Source: Thermohalobaculum sp963700775 (GTDB taxonomy: Bacteria; Pseudomonadota; Alphaproteobacteria; Rhodobacterales; Rhodobacteraceae). Taken from it: a stretch of DNA of 64,000 nucleotides. A program made the position numbers and the translations under genes. Shown in pieces: positions 1 to 8,264 of this stretch (position 1 is the stretch's first letter; each line of letters starts with the position of its first letter). The notes beneath the pieces were generated by a model that ran no database searches, was not told the origin of the DNA, and saw only the letters and a program-made list of their open reading frames with translations. The DNA is taken from positions 122,854 to 186,853 of the forward strand of contig CAVOYU010000008.1 of assembly GCA_963700775.1 (NCBI GenBank), read 5' to 3'.

Positions 1-220
1 CCGTGCTCGTATCTCGGATTGACCGGCCCGATGGATATGGGCGCCGACCGCCACCTCGTGTAGGCTTTTGGAACAACACGCCGAAATGGTCGCTGTCAAC
101 TGTGGCCTGTGCATCTGCGTGCCCTTCATCAAATCGCAGGACAAGGGGTCTGAAGTTGGCACTTCCGAGAAGTTCGCCGTTGAGCGTCTGAGCGCGTGCA
201 ATCAGCGGGACGACCGACAT
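1..220 (-). CDS. Partial open frame of unknown function at the window edge
   Basis: An open frame runs on the minus strand from an ATG at 220 off the left edge (73 codons visible, no stop). It contains a stretch reading GSANFRPLVLRFDEGHADAQ. I do not recognise a domain. Third-position G/C bias is weaker than in the core genes of this window, and no convincing ribosome binding site precedes the ATG. It sits beside an integrase remnant, so it may be island debris or a chance frame. Treat it as a weak call. Confidence 0.2.
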   Translation of the reverse strand, partial: MSVVPLIARAQTLNGELLGSANFRPLVLRFDEGHADAQATVDSDHFGVLFQKPTRGGGRRPYPSGRSIRDTST

Positions 221-298
221 TCGGCTGCGGTGGTGGCTGGTTGGTTTATGTGGCCGGCGCAAAGCGCGGCGCGGCCTGGCCTGCGCCGGACGCTGTTG

Positions 299-400
299 TC
301 AGAGTTCGATCTGCTCGGAGAGGGTGAGGGCGTCCTCGACCTCGACGCCGAGATACTGGACGGTGCTCTCGATCTTGTCCGTCGTCAGATGATTTGGGAC
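299..400 (-). pseudogene. C-terminal remnant of a tyrosine site-specific integrase
   Basis: On the minus strand, bases 400-299 read as a stretch ending in TDKIESTVQYLGVEVEDAL and then SEQIEL before a TGA stop. This is the typical end of phage/island tyrosine recombinases: the segment around the catalytic tyrosine (here in VQYLG) followed by the acidic ValGluAsp-Ala-Leu tail. Upstream of VPNH the frame no longer matches, so only about 34 codons of a gene normally 300-400 codons long survive. Its position about 2.2 kb from the 3' end of a tRNA-Ser gene fits a decayed genomic island integrase. The call rests on recognition of the tail motif only. Confidence 0.6.
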
Positions 401-960
401 ACGAGGGGCTGAGCGGGAACGGAGGCTCTGGCTCGTTGATGGTGAGCAGCCGCCGGGGCTGACACTGAATAAGCTGTTGCGACAGTCGCTTCCGCTTGCC
501 TGGAGTGAACAGGAGAAGATCTGGGGTGTCAGAGGCGAGGTCCGGCCCGATCACGGGCCCGGAAAGGTCCCTTCCTGACGCCTGTTCTGGAACATCCGGG
601 ACCCTGTTACGCTCGAACTTGCTCCCTGTTATGTCGATAAAACACAATGTTCCGTCAATAAACAGGAAAGTGCGAGATATACGCACAAACATTTATAATA
701 CATGATAAAATAGACCCCATGGAAGTCGACTGACCTCATGCCTCCCTGATAATTAGGCCAAAATGACAAAAATTCCCTGTTCCTGCAAAACCCAACCTCG
801 CGGCGGACGCCCGGAGACAGCGGGCATATGGTGCCGCCCGAAAGGCCCGGATGTGCCCGGATCTTCAGTCGTGGATTGGGAAACGAGCCTGATAGCCGCG
901 ACGTCATCGCGGGTTAGCGGCCTGATGCCTGAACGGAGACGAATGACGGGGGTCGGTGGC
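401..960. other. Non-coding accessory stretch with an AT-rich patch
   Basis: No supportable gene is visible. Bases about 615-785 are clearly richer in A/T than the rest of the window and contain repeated CCCTGTT/AACAGGG words (for example near 622, 655 and 775), giving imperfect inverted repeats. Similar AACAGGGAATTT words are familiar to me from alphaproteobacterial accessory DNA, but this is recollection, not a search result. The short open frames here lack codon bias and start signals. Confidence 0.3.
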
Positions 961-1680
961 GGTGCTGGCAGACTAATTCGAACCAGTCTCAGTTGGCACT
1001 AGATTGTGTGAACCTATGCGGAACAAACCGCCCGCCACTCGGCCACAGCAGCGCTACGTTGCGTCTTGAAGAGATGTCGGCTGGAGAGGCTGCGTTCGTG
1101 ATTGAAGTGATTTGAGACGGAGGCGTGGACAGCGGCGAACTTCTGGAGACTTCGCATACGCCGGAATCGGAGCATCGCCCGCCCCGTCGTCGGAACGGCA
1201 GGTGCGAATTCTCTGTTCGGTTGTTAGCCCAGCGACCGGTTTCCTGCCGATCTGCAGACGCCGAGATCCTTCTGAGAGCGGCGCCGTAAGATCGAAGCTT
1301 GTCGGTGACGATGACGCTCAGCGCTGACCATGCTTGCGCATTGCTTTCCTTGAGAGAATTTCAACGCAGCCTTCTTGTCCCTCGTCTTCGTGACGAAGCA
1401 ATCCAGCACCTCGTCCTCGTGATCGACGGCGCGCCAGAGGTAGTGCCGATCGCACCGTTGATCTTCACGAACATCTCGTCGAGGTGCCACCGCCAGCGGC
1501 TCGATTTCATCCCCTGGATCCGGCGTTTCCGGATCTCGGCCGCGAACATCGGCCCGAACCGATGCCACCAGAACCGGACGGTCTCGTGGCTGACGTCGAC
1601 GCCGCGTTCATGGAGGAGATCCTTCGAGGTTCCGTAGCGACAGCGGGAACCGGACGTAGAGCATCACCGCCAAGCGGAGT
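961..1680 (-). mobile_element. IS6-family element, old copy truncated by a second IS6 copy
   Basis: The left end at about 961 (GTGCTGGCAGACTAATTCG, followed by AACCAGTCTCAG) matches the left end of the complete element at 1681 almost base for base. Between them lies a decayed transposase frame on the minus strand. The element stops exactly where the complete copy begins, so its right end and the first roughly 25 codons of its transposase are missing. Its sequence has diverged from the complete copy and carries frameshifts, so it is the older insertion. Confidence 0.75.
1016..1680 (-). pseudogene. Decayed IS6-family transposase
   Basis: Minus-strand pieces align with the intact neighbour transposase: GPMFAAEIRKRRIQGMKSS then RWRWHLDEMFVKING in one frame, then HYLWRAVDHEDEVLD and FVTKTRDKKAALKF in another. 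At least one frameshift separates them near 1450, and further decay follows the KKAALKF segment. The N-terminal part is removed by the insertion of the complete element at 1681. It cannot make a functional transposase. Confidence 0.75.
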
Positions 1681-2500
1681 GGGTGCTGTCAGACGAATGC
1701 GAACCAGTCTCAGTTTGCCAGGGGAGGCCGAATATCAGGCCGCGCCGAGCTGACGCCACTCGGCAAGCGCGGCGGCGCGGGTGAGTTTGAAATTGTCCCT
1801 GCTTGTAAGACTGCGTTCTTGATTGAAGTGATTGTAGACGGAGGAGTGGACGGCGGCGAAGGTCTGCAAACTTCGCATGCGCCGGAACCGGAGCATCGCC
1901 CTCTCTCGTCGTCGCAATGGTAGGTGTGAATTCTCGACGCGGTTGTTCAGCCATCGACCGGTTGACTGAAGAGCCGTTGCACCCAGCTCCCTCAAGGCAG
2001 CCCGGTACGACGGGAAGAGATCGGTGACGATCTGCGCCGGCTGACCGTATCGGCGCATCAGTTTTCTGAGGAATCTCAGTGCCGCCTTCTTGTTCCGACG
2101 CTTGGTGACGACAGCCTCCAGCACCTCGCCCTCGTGATCGACGGCCCGCCAGAGGTAGTGCCGCTCGCCATTGATCTTCACGAACAATTCGTCGACGTGC
2201 CAGCGCCAATCAGAGAAGGCCCGCATGCGATCGAGGCGCTTGCGTCGGATCTCGGCCGCGAACATCGGCCCGAACCGGTTCCACCAGTACCGCACCGCCT
2301 CGTGGCTGACCTCAATGCCGCGCTCATGAAGGAGGTCTTCGACATTCCTCAGCGACAGCGGAAAGCGTACATACATCATGACCGCCAGGCGAATGATCTC
2401 GGGGCTGGTCTTGAAGTAGCGGAAAGGGTTCGATCTGATCATCGCGGAAGGCTATGATCGGCACGACGCCGGCTCAAGCCGGTTTAATCTGACAGTGCCC
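1681..2500 (-). mobile_element. Complete IS6-family insertion sequence (about 820 bp)
   Basis: The left end begins GGGTGCTGTCAGAC at 1681 and the right end, read inward on the minus strand from 2500, begins GGGCACTGTCAGAT. These imperfect terminal inverted repeats share CTGTCAGA. The length of about 820 bp and the single transposase on the minus strand fit the IS6 family. The 8-bp flanks (AGCGGAGT on the left, ATCGCTAA on the right) do not match, so there is no target duplication. The left flank is inside the older IS6 copy, so recombination between copies is possible. Confidence 0.85.
1735..2442 (-). CDS. IS6-family transposase, full length
   Basis: This 235-residue protein is a DDE transposase that moves the surrounding insertion sequence. 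An N-terminal helix-turn-helix region (about residues 10-60, including SHEAVRYWWNRFGP) precedes the catalytic core. The acidic residues are D84 in WRWHVDELFVKING, D141 in IVTDLFPSYRAA and E170 in NNRVENSHLPLRRRER, with the spacing usual for alphaproteobacterial IS6 enzymes. The motif after D141 is LFPSY where many relatives have KLRSY. The frame is uninterrupted and starts at an ATG about 58 bp inside the right terminal repeat, so it may still be active. It is the only intact mobile-element gene in the window. Confidence 0.9.
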   Translation of the reverse strand: MIRSNPFRYFKTSPEIIRLAVMMYVRFPLSLRNVEDLLHERGIEVSHEAVRYWWNRFGPMFAAEIRRKRLDRMRAFSDWRWHVDELFVKINGERHYLWRAVDHEGEVLEAVVTKRRNKKAALRFLRKLMRRYGQPAQIVTDLFPSYRAALRELGATALQSTGRWLNNRVENSHLPLRRRERAMLRFRRMRSLQTFAAVHSSVYNHFNQERSLTSRDNFKLTRAAALAEWRQLGAA

Positions 2501-2570
2501 ATCGCTAACCCCCGGAATTGCGGGAGGATTTCGGGACAGAAGTACTTGCAGGGGAAGAGACAGGTCTGGG

Positions 2571-2660
2571 TGGCGGAGAGAGCGGGATTCGAACCCGCGA
2601 TACCGTTGCCGGTATACACGCTTTCCAGGCGTGCGCCTTCGACCGCTCGGCCACCTCTCC
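2571..2660 (-). tRNA. tRNA-Ser(GGA)
   Basis: The minus strand folds as a class II tRNA of 90 nt with the CCA encoded: acceptor GGAGAGG pairing with CTCTCC plus G discriminator, D-arm GTGGCCGAGCGG, anticodon loop CTGGAAA (anticodon GGA, serine UCC/UCU codons), a long variable arm, and T-arm GGTTCGAATCC. Its 3' end points toward the integrase and IS debris at 1-2500, the arrangement expected if an island integrated at the tRNA 3' end. Confidence 0.97.
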
Positions 2661-2816
2661 GTCGCGGCGGACGCTATATCGGCGGATTCGAAATCGCAAG
2701 CGTTCGCGGTCGTTCGGACGTGCCCGTTCCGCGCCTTCTCGCGCGCCGCAATCCTTCCCCCGCGCCTCCCTTGGCATGGGGCCGGCGGCGCACTAGGTTC
2801 AATCGCGCCGGCGGCC

Positions 2817-3143
2817 GTGCCGGTGGCCGGCGGGAAATCCGAATTGCGCGCACTTGCCCTGTTTTTCGGCCTGATCGGGCTGGCGGTCCTGGTGGTCGAC
2901 CTGGCCGGTAGCCTCTCGGCGCAGGGGACCCCGGCGCTCGAGCCGCTCGGCGCCTGGTGGGCCTGGCTCCACCGCGACAGCCTGTTGCTGCTGCAGCCGG
3001 CGATCGAGCGCCATCTGACGCCGGCGCTCTGGGATCCGGGCGTCCAGACGCTGCTGGAGTGGCCGGCCGCGCCGCAGTTCCTCGGGCTGGCGGCGGCGTT
3101 CGGGCTGCTGGCCCTGTGGCGGCGCCGGAAGCGCCGGCGCTGA
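2817..3143 (+). CDS. Small two-helix membrane protein of unknown function
   Basis: I place the start at the GTG at 2817 (VPVAGGKSELRALALFF), giving 108 residues; the frame is open further upstream but overlaps the tRNA-Ser gene. Two hydrophobic segments are visible: about residues 11-29 (ALALFFGLIGLAVLVVDLAG) and 87-101 (FLGLAAAFGLLALW), followed by a basic tail of Arg/Lys ending RRRKRRR, which favours a cytoplasmic C-terminus. The middle is rich in Trp and Leu. I do not recognise a family. The start is uncertain because no strong ribosome binding site is seen. Confidence 0.6.
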   Translation: MPVAGGKSELRALALFFGLIGLAVLVVDLAGSLSAQGTPALEPLGAWWAWLHRDSLLLLQPAIERHLTPALWDPGVQTLLEWPAAPQFLGLAAAFGLLALWRRRKRRR

Positions 3144-3290
3144 CGGCGCCGGTTCACCGCTTATTCACCATCTTCCGCTAGCCCTGTCGCACAGGCCCGC
3201 GCGGTGCGCGCGCCGCCTCATGAGCCCGCGCGACGCGGGCGTCGCTCCTTGTCCCGCCGCCGCGCGCGGATACCGGGAAAGGAGACCTCC

Positions 3291-3995
3291 ATGCGATCCG
3301 CACTCCGCCGGTGGGGCAGGGGCCTTGTCGCCCTCGCCGCCCTCGGCCTCGTCGCCGCCTGCACCTATGGGCGCGAGCCCGCCCATGACGCCGCGCTTGC
3401 CGGCGAGCTGACCCGGCTGACCGCCGGAACCCAGGAGCTGTTCCAGGACATCGCGGCGCAGCCGCCCGGCGCCTACGACCGGAGGATGGAGCGCTATCGC
3501 GGCCTCGCCGCCCGGGCCGAGACCGTGCGGCTGATGGCCGAGGCGCGGGGATCCGCGGCACTGCCGCCCGCCGGGATCGCCGGGATCATCGCCCGGCGCG
3601 CGGCGGCGGCGCCGCAGCTCGCCGCCACGGCGCCGGAAGTTGCCGCGCGGATCGCCGAATACCGCGACGCGACGCCGGCCTACATGGCCGACTACCTGCG
3701 CAATCTCGGTCTGCTCGAGGTCCAGGACCGGGCCGCCACCGGCGACGCCACCGGCCGGATCGCCGCCTATGAGGCGGCGCTCGACGCCCACCGTCGGGCG
3801 ATGGAGGTCTATCTCGCCGATTTCCGGGCCTGGCAGGACGGCAGCGGCCCGCGGCCCGAGTCGCCGGCCGCCGCGCCCCCGGCGCCGGCCACGGCGCTCG
3901 ACCCCATCCAGGTCGCGCTCAGGCGCACCGCGATCGAGGACATCCTGCGCGACGCGCTGATCTACGAGCGCGACATCCTGAACCGCAGCCGCTGA
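3291..3995 (+). CDS. Putative lipoprotein, mostly helical
   Basis: The ATG at 3291 is preceded by AAAGGAGACCTCC, a clear ribosome binding site. The 234-residue product begins with an Arg-rich n-region, a hydrophobic stretch and the lipobox LVAAC, so the mature protein should be lipidated at the Cys near residue 24. The rest is Ala/Arg/Glu-rich and looks helical, with a Pro/Ala-rich linker near residues 185-200. I do not recognise a named family. The next gene starts 11 bp after its stop, so the two are probably one operon. Confidence 0.75.
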   Translation: MRSALRRWGRGLVALAALGLVAACTYGREPAHDAALAGELTRLTAGTQELFQDIAAQPPGAYDRRMERYRGLAARAETVRLMAEARGSAALPPAGIAGIIARRAAAAPQLAATAPEVAARIAEYRDATPAYMADYLRNLGLLEVQDRAATGDATGRIAAYEAALDAHRRAMEVYLADFRAWQDGSGPRPESPAAAPPAPATALDPIQVALRRTAIEDILRDALIYERDILNRSR

Positions 3996-4006
3996 GGAGA
4001 GAACCC

Positions 4007-4357
4007 ATGACCCAGGACCTGGACCAGCTCACCGCCCGGATCGGCGAGACCGTCTCGCAGATTCTCCGCGCCGATCTCGCGCTGCTGCGCGGCTACTCCG
4101 AGGCCAAGGCGCGGTCGGTCGCCAGCTTCACCCTGCTGCTCGGCGAGGCCTTCGCCGCGGGCAGCGTCTCCGAGGCGCAGTTGCGGGAGGAAATGGAGGA
4201 GCTCCAGCGCATGACGGCGCGTTTCGTGCGCAACATCCAGGCACTTGCGGCGACCACCGCCGAGCGCCTGCTGGGCGCCGTCACCGGCATCCTGCTGGCG
4301 ATGCTGCGGCAGCTCACCGGCCTGCCGGCGCTGACGATGCCGCCGCCGATGCTGTAG
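4007..4357 (+). CDS. Small helical protein of unknown function
   Basis: This 116-residue protein starts at an ATG preceded by TGAGGAGAGAACCC. It reads as amphipathic helices (DQLTARIGETVSQILRADLA, then a Glu-rich helix near residues 58-72) and ends in a more hydrophobic segment, LLGAVTGILLAMLRQLTGL, that could lie against or in a membrane. There is no signal peptide. It is 11 bp downstream of the lipoprotein gene and faces cobT tail to tail. No family is recognised; phasin-like or membrane-associated helical proteins are possible but unproven. Confidence 0.65.
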   Translation: MTQDLDQLTARIGETVSQILRADLALLRGYSEAKARSVASFTLLLGEAFAAGSVSEAQLREEMEELQRMTARFVRNIQALAATTAERLLGAVTGILLAMLRQLTGLPALTMPPPML

Positions 4358-4397
4358 GGCGGGTTCTCCGAACCCACCATCGGATCCCCGCTGGCCC

Positions 4398-6278
4398 CTA
4401 TGCGGCCCTTCGCCGGGTGCGCGCCAGAGCGCGGGTCTGGGCCTTGGGGTCGGTGTCGAACAGGGCGGCAAGCTGCTCGGTGACCGCGCCGGCGAGCTGC
4501 TCGGCGTCGGTGATGGTCACCGCCCGGCTGTAGTAGCGGGTCACGTCGTGGCCGATGCCGATCGCCAGCAGTTCGACCACCCCGCGCCGCTCGACCATGG
4601 TGATCACCTCGCGCAGGTGCCGCTCGAGGTAGTTCGAGGGGTTGACGCTGAGCGTCGAGTCGTCGACCGGCGCGCCGTCCGAGATCACCATCAGGATCCG
4701 GCGCTGCTCGGTCCGGGTCAGGAGTCGCCGATAGGCCCATTCCAGCGCCTCGCCGTCGATGTTCTCCTTCAGCAGCCCCTCGCGCATCATCAGCCCGAGA
4801 TTGGTCCGCGCGCGCCGCCAGGGAGAGTCGGCGCGCTTGTAAACAATGTGCCGCAAGTCGTTGAGTCTGCCGGGGTTCTGCGGCCGCCCGGTCGAAAGCC
4901 ATTCCTCCCGGCTCTCACCGCCCTTCCAGGCGCGGGTGGTGAAGCCGAGGATCTCGACCTTGACCTGGCAGCGCTCCAGCGTACGCGCCAGAACGTCGGC
5001 GGTGATGGCGGCGATCGAGATCGGCCGGCCGCGCATCGAGCCGGAGTTGTCGATCAGGAGCGACACCACCGTGTCCCGGAAGGTGGTGTCCTTCTCGACC
5101 TTGAAGCTGAGCGGCGTGGTCGGGTTCGCCACCACGCGCGCGAGGCGGCCGGCATCCAGCAGCCCTTCCTCGCGGTCGAACTCCCAGGCCCGGTTCTGCT
5201 GCGCCTGAAGGCGGCGCTGCAGCCGGTTCGCCAGCCGCGAGACCGCGCCCTTCAGCGGCTCGAGCTGCTTGTCGAGATAGGCGCGGAGCCGCTCCAGCTC
5301 CTCCTCGTCCGAGAGCTCCTCGGCCGGGATGACCTCGTCGTATTTCTGGGTGAAGACCTTGTAGTTCGGGTCGGCGTCCGAGATCGGGGTCTGGCGCGGC
5401 TCGGGCGGCGGCATCCCGTCATCGGTCTCCATCTCCTCCTGGTCCTGGGCGTCGGCGTCCAACTCGTCCAGCGTGATTTCCATCTGCTGGGTGTCGTCCT
5501 GCTCGCCGCGCATGTCGTCCGGCAGATACTCCTGCTGATCGCTGTCCTCGCCGCCCTCCTCGGACTGGGACTCGTTCTGGTCCTGCTGGTCCTCGTCCTC
5601 GCTTTCCAGATCCTCCGGGTCCTGCTGATCCGGGTCCTCGCCGAGCTGGTCGCCAAAGCCCAGCTCCTCGATCAGGCGCCAGGACCGCTTGGCGAACACG
5701 GTCTGGTCCTCGAGGCTGTCGCCGAGTCCGGCGAGGTCGGTCTCCACATTGGCGTCGAAGAAGTCCTGCCAGATGCCGAGCACGTTCTGCGCCGCCGCGG
5801 GCAGCTTGCGGCCGGTCACCGCCTGGCGCAGCAGGAAGCCGGCCGCCTCGGCGATCGGCGCCTCGGTGGTGGTCTTCATCGCCGCATAGCCGCGCCGCTC
5901 GGCCTCGGCGGTCAGACGGGCGTCGAGATTGTCGCCGACCCCTGCCATGGCCCGGGCGCCGATCGCCTCGCAGCGGGCGGTCTCGAGGGCGTCGAAGATC
6001 GCCCGCGCCATCTCGCCGGGCGGCGCGTAGCGGGCGTCGGTCACGGGGTTGTGGAACCGCTCGCGCAGCGCAAAGGCATCCGCCGTGCCGCGGGCCAGCA
6101 TCACCTCGGCCCGGGTCATCCGGCGCGAGACCTGCGGCAGCCTGAGCCCGGTGTTGGTCTTGCCCGGCGGGTCGGCGGAATAGGTGACGTCGAGCTCGGG
6201 CTCCCCGGCGAGCGCGCGCGTGGCCTCGCCAAGCGCCTTCTTGAACGGGTCGGCCGGGTTGTCGGTCTTGAAGACCAT
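4398..6278 (-). CDS. cobT: Cobaltochelatase subunit CobT
   Basis: CobT is one of the two AAA+/VWA-type partner subunits that, with CobN, insert cobalt into hydrogenobyrinic acid a,c-diamide in the aerobic (late cobalt insertion) cobalamin pathway. The 626-residue length is normal. Visible features are the N-terminal CobT domain (MTRAEVMLARGTADAFALR, NPVTDARYAPPGEMARAIFD), a long Asp/Glu/Gln-rich linker at about residues 215-300, and a C-terminal VWA domain with the MIDAS motif DNSGSMRGR near residue 415 and a second conserved element VISDGAPVDDSTL. It begins 3 bp after the cobS stop, so the two are co-transcribed. The paired CobN subunit is not in the window. Confidence 0.96.
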   Translation of the reverse strand: MVFKTDNPADPFKKALGEATRALAGEPELDVTYSADPPGKTNTGLRLPQVSRRMTRAEVMLARGTADAFALRERFHNPVTDARYAPPGEMARAIFDALETARCEAIGARAMAGVGDNLDARLTAEAERRGYAAMKTTTEAPIAEAAGFLLRQAVTGRKLPAAAQNVLGIWQDFFDANVETDLAGLGDSLEDQTVFAKRSWRLIEELGFGDQLGEDPDQQDPEDLESEDEDQQDQNESQSEEGGEDSDQQEYLPDDMRGEQDDTQQMEITLDELDADAQDQEEMETDDGMPPPEPRQTPISDADPNYKVFTQKYDEVIPAEELSDEEELERLRAYLDKQLEPLKGAVSRLANRLQRRLQAQQNRAWEFDREEGLLDAGRLARVVANPTTPLSFKVEKDTTFRDTVVSLLIDNSGSMRGRPISIAAITADVLARTLERCQVKVEILGFTTRAWKGGESREEWLSTGRPQNPGRLNDLRHIVYKRADSPWRRARTNLGLMMREGLLKENIDGEALEWAYRRLLTRTEQRRILMVISDGAPVDDSTLSVNPSNYLERHLREVITMVERRGVVELLAIGIGHDVTRYYSRAVTITDAEQLAGAVTEQLAALFDTDPKAQTRALARTRRRAA

Positions 6279-6281
6279 GCC

Positions 6282-7289
6282 TTACCCCAGGCTGATCGAC
6301 GCGGCGCTCTCGGGCAGCTCCTCGCCGAAGCACTTCTGGTAGATCTCCGCCACCAGCTGGCGCTCGAGCTCGTCGCACTTGTTTAGGAAGGTCAGGCGGA
6401 AGGCGAAGCCGATGTCGCCGCCGAAGATCTCGGCGTTCTGCGCCCAGGTGATCACCGTGCGCGGGCTCATCACGGTCGAGAGGTCACCGTTCATGAAGGC
6501 CTGCCGGGTCAGGTCGGCGACCGTGACCATGCGGCTGATCACCTTCTTGCGCTCGCCCTTGTAGGCGGCGCATTTCGACAGCACGATGTCGGTCTCGGCG
6601 TCGTGGGGCAGGTAGTTCAGCGTGGTCACGATCGACCAGCGGTCCATCTGGCCCTGATTGATCTGCTGGGTGCCGTGATAGAGCCCGGTGGTGTCGCCGA
6701 GGCCCACCGTGTTGGCGGTGGCGAACAGCCGGAACGAGGGGTGCGGCGTGATCACCTCGTTCTGGTCGAGGAGCGTCAGCTTGCCGTCGACCTCGAGCAC
6801 GCGCTGGATCACGAACATCACGTCCGGCCGGCCGGCGTCGTACTCGTCGAAGACGATGGCGGTCGGGGTCCTGAGCGCCCAGGGCAGGATACCCTCCTGG
6901 AACTCGGTCACCTGCTTGCCTTCGCGCAGCTTGATGGCGTCCTTGCCGATCAGGTCGATCCGGCTGATGTGGCTGTCGAGGTTGACCCGCACGCACTGCC
7001 AGTTGAGCCGCGCCGCCACCTGCTCGATATGGGTCGACTTGCCGGTGCCGTGATAGCCCTGGATCATCACCCGGCGGTTATGGGCGAAGCCGGCGAGGAT
7101 CGCGAGCGTGGTGTCGCGGTCGAAGCGATAGGTTTCGTCGATGGCGGGCACGCGCTCGGCCGGCTCCGGAAAGCCCTTCACCTTCATGTCGACGTCGATC
7201 CCGAAGGTCGCGCGCACATCGACGTCCACCGTCGGAAGTTCCGACGGGTTCACGCTGCTTCCGTCAGCCATTCTAGACACTCCAGACAT
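6282..7289 (-). CDS. cobS: Cobaltochelatase subunit CobS
   Basis: CobS is the AAA+ ATPase subunit of the aerobic cobaltochelatase (CobN-CobS-CobT). Walker A is GYHGTGKST (about residues 79-87), Walker B is AIVFDEYDAG, and the sensor region reads RLFATANTVGLGD. The product is 335 residues from the ATG at 7289, which follows AGAGGAACGGTCGCA; a second ATG six codons in (7271) is also possible. Note that this is the cobaltochelatase CobS, not cobalamin synthase CobS. It lies upstream of cobT with a 3-bp gap. Confidence 0.95.
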   Translation of the reverse strand: MSGVSRMADGSSVNPSELPTVDVDVRATFGIDVDMKVKGFPEPAERVPAIDETYRFDRDTTLAILAGFAHNRRVMIQGYHGTGKSTHIEQVAARLNWQCVRVNLDSHISRIDLIGKDAIKLREGKQVTEFQEGILPWALRTPTAIVFDEYDAGRPDVMFVIQRVLEVDGKLTLLDQNEVITPHPSFRLFATANTVGLGDTTGLYHGTQQINQGQMDRWSIVTTLNYLPHDAETDIVLSKCAAYKGERKKVISRMVTVADLTRQAFMNGDLSTVMSPRTVITWAQNAEIFGGDIGFAFRLTFLNKCDELERQLVAEIYQKCFGEELPESAASISLG

Positions 7290-7360
7290 TGCGACCGTTC
7301 CTCTGGACCATAGGCGCGCTCTTTGCAAGGGCCAGCGCGAAATCCCGGTGCCTGCCGGTG

Positions 7361-8257
7361 CTAGGAATCGCGCTGGTGATCGGCCCGCAGCAGCTTCGCG
7401 CGCATCTCGCCCAGGGTGACATCGCCGCTGGCAAGATCGAAGCCCATCAGGTCCTCGCCGACGAAGACCGGCCCGGCATAGCTTTCGGCGACCTCGGCTA
7501 GCAGCGCCGCGCGGTCGAACTCCGGCGGCACGAAGTGGGTCAGCGCCAGCGCCCTGGCGCCCATCCGGGCGGCGACCCCGCCGACCTCGCCCGACAGCGT
7601 GTGGTAGGAGGCCGCGGCCTCGATGGTCTCCTCGCTCCGCCGTCCGGGGATCGGCGGCAGCTCGTGGTGCAGGAAGGTTTCGTGCACCAGCAGATCCGCG
7701 CCCCGGCCGGCCGCGATCAGCGTCTCGCAGACGCGGGTGTCGCCCGAGAGCACCGCGGTCCTGCCGCCCGAGCGGAACACGAAACCGAAGGCCGGGCGGA
7801 CCGGGCCGTGATCGACCTCGACCGGCTCGATCTCGAGATCGCCGAGGGTGATGCGGCGGCCCGCCGCCAGCGGCAGGCAGTTGACGCCGAACCCGACCGC
7901 CGAGGGCCGCTTCTCGAACGCGATCCGGAACTCGCGTTCGCCGCGCCAGGCCTCCATTATCGCCCGGATCACCGGGATGACCGGCTCGGCGCAATGCACG
8001 GTCCAGGGCGCGGGCCGCCCCTGGTGCCAGCTCGAGACCACGAGCTGATAGAAATCGATCAGGTGGTCGGAATGAAGATGACTGACGATCAGCGCATCCA
8101 GCCGCGCCCCCGGGCAGCCGGCCTCGATCAGCCGCTGGGACACCATCGAGCCGCAGTCGACCAGTACCCGCGCGCCCGTCGTCTCGATCAGGGTGGCGGC
8201 GCCGCCGCGGCGCGGATGGGCGACCGGACAGCCGGTGCCGAGCAGGGTGACCTTCAT
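7361..8257 (-). CDS. MBL-fold hydrolase (ribonuclease Z-like)
   Basis: A 298-residue metallo-beta-lactamase fold hydrolase. The N-terminus MKVTLLGTGCPVAHP and the zinc-binding SHLHSDHLID motif are typical of the ribonuclease Z/phosphodiesterase branch; further metal ligands are the Asp in VLSGDTRV, the His in LVHETF and the His in LTHFVPPE. There is no signal peptide, so it should be cytoplasmic. It lies 7 bp downstream of the DnaJ-like gene and 71 bp upstream of cobS, all in one direction. The substrate cannot be read from sequence; a tRNA 3' processing role is possible but not claimed. Confidence 0.85.
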   Translation of the reverse strand: MKVTLLGTGCPVAHPRRGGAATLIETTGARVLVDCGSMVSQRLIEAGCPGARLDALIVSHLHSDHLIDFYQLVVSSWHQGRPAPWTVHCAEPVIPVIRAIMEAWRGEREFRIAFEKRPSAVGFGVNCLPLAAGRRITLGDLEIEPVEVDHGPVRPAFGFVFRSGGRTAVLSGDTRVCETLIAAGRGADLLVHETFLHHELPPIPGRRSEETIEAAASYHTLSGEVGGVAARMGARALALTHFVPPEFDRAALLAEVAESYAGPVFVGEDLMGFDLASGDVTLGEMRAKLLRADHQRDS

Positions 8258-8264
8258 CGGGACG

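Noticed and set aside
1673..2508. 8-bp target site duplication around the complete IS6 element
   Set aside because: The left flank AGCGGAGT and right flank ATCGCTAA differ.
4548..6386. 612-codon open frame on the plus strand opposite cobT
   Set aside because: It lies entirely antisense to cobT, whose domains and length are certain. Long antisense frames are expected in DNA with such high third-position G+C.
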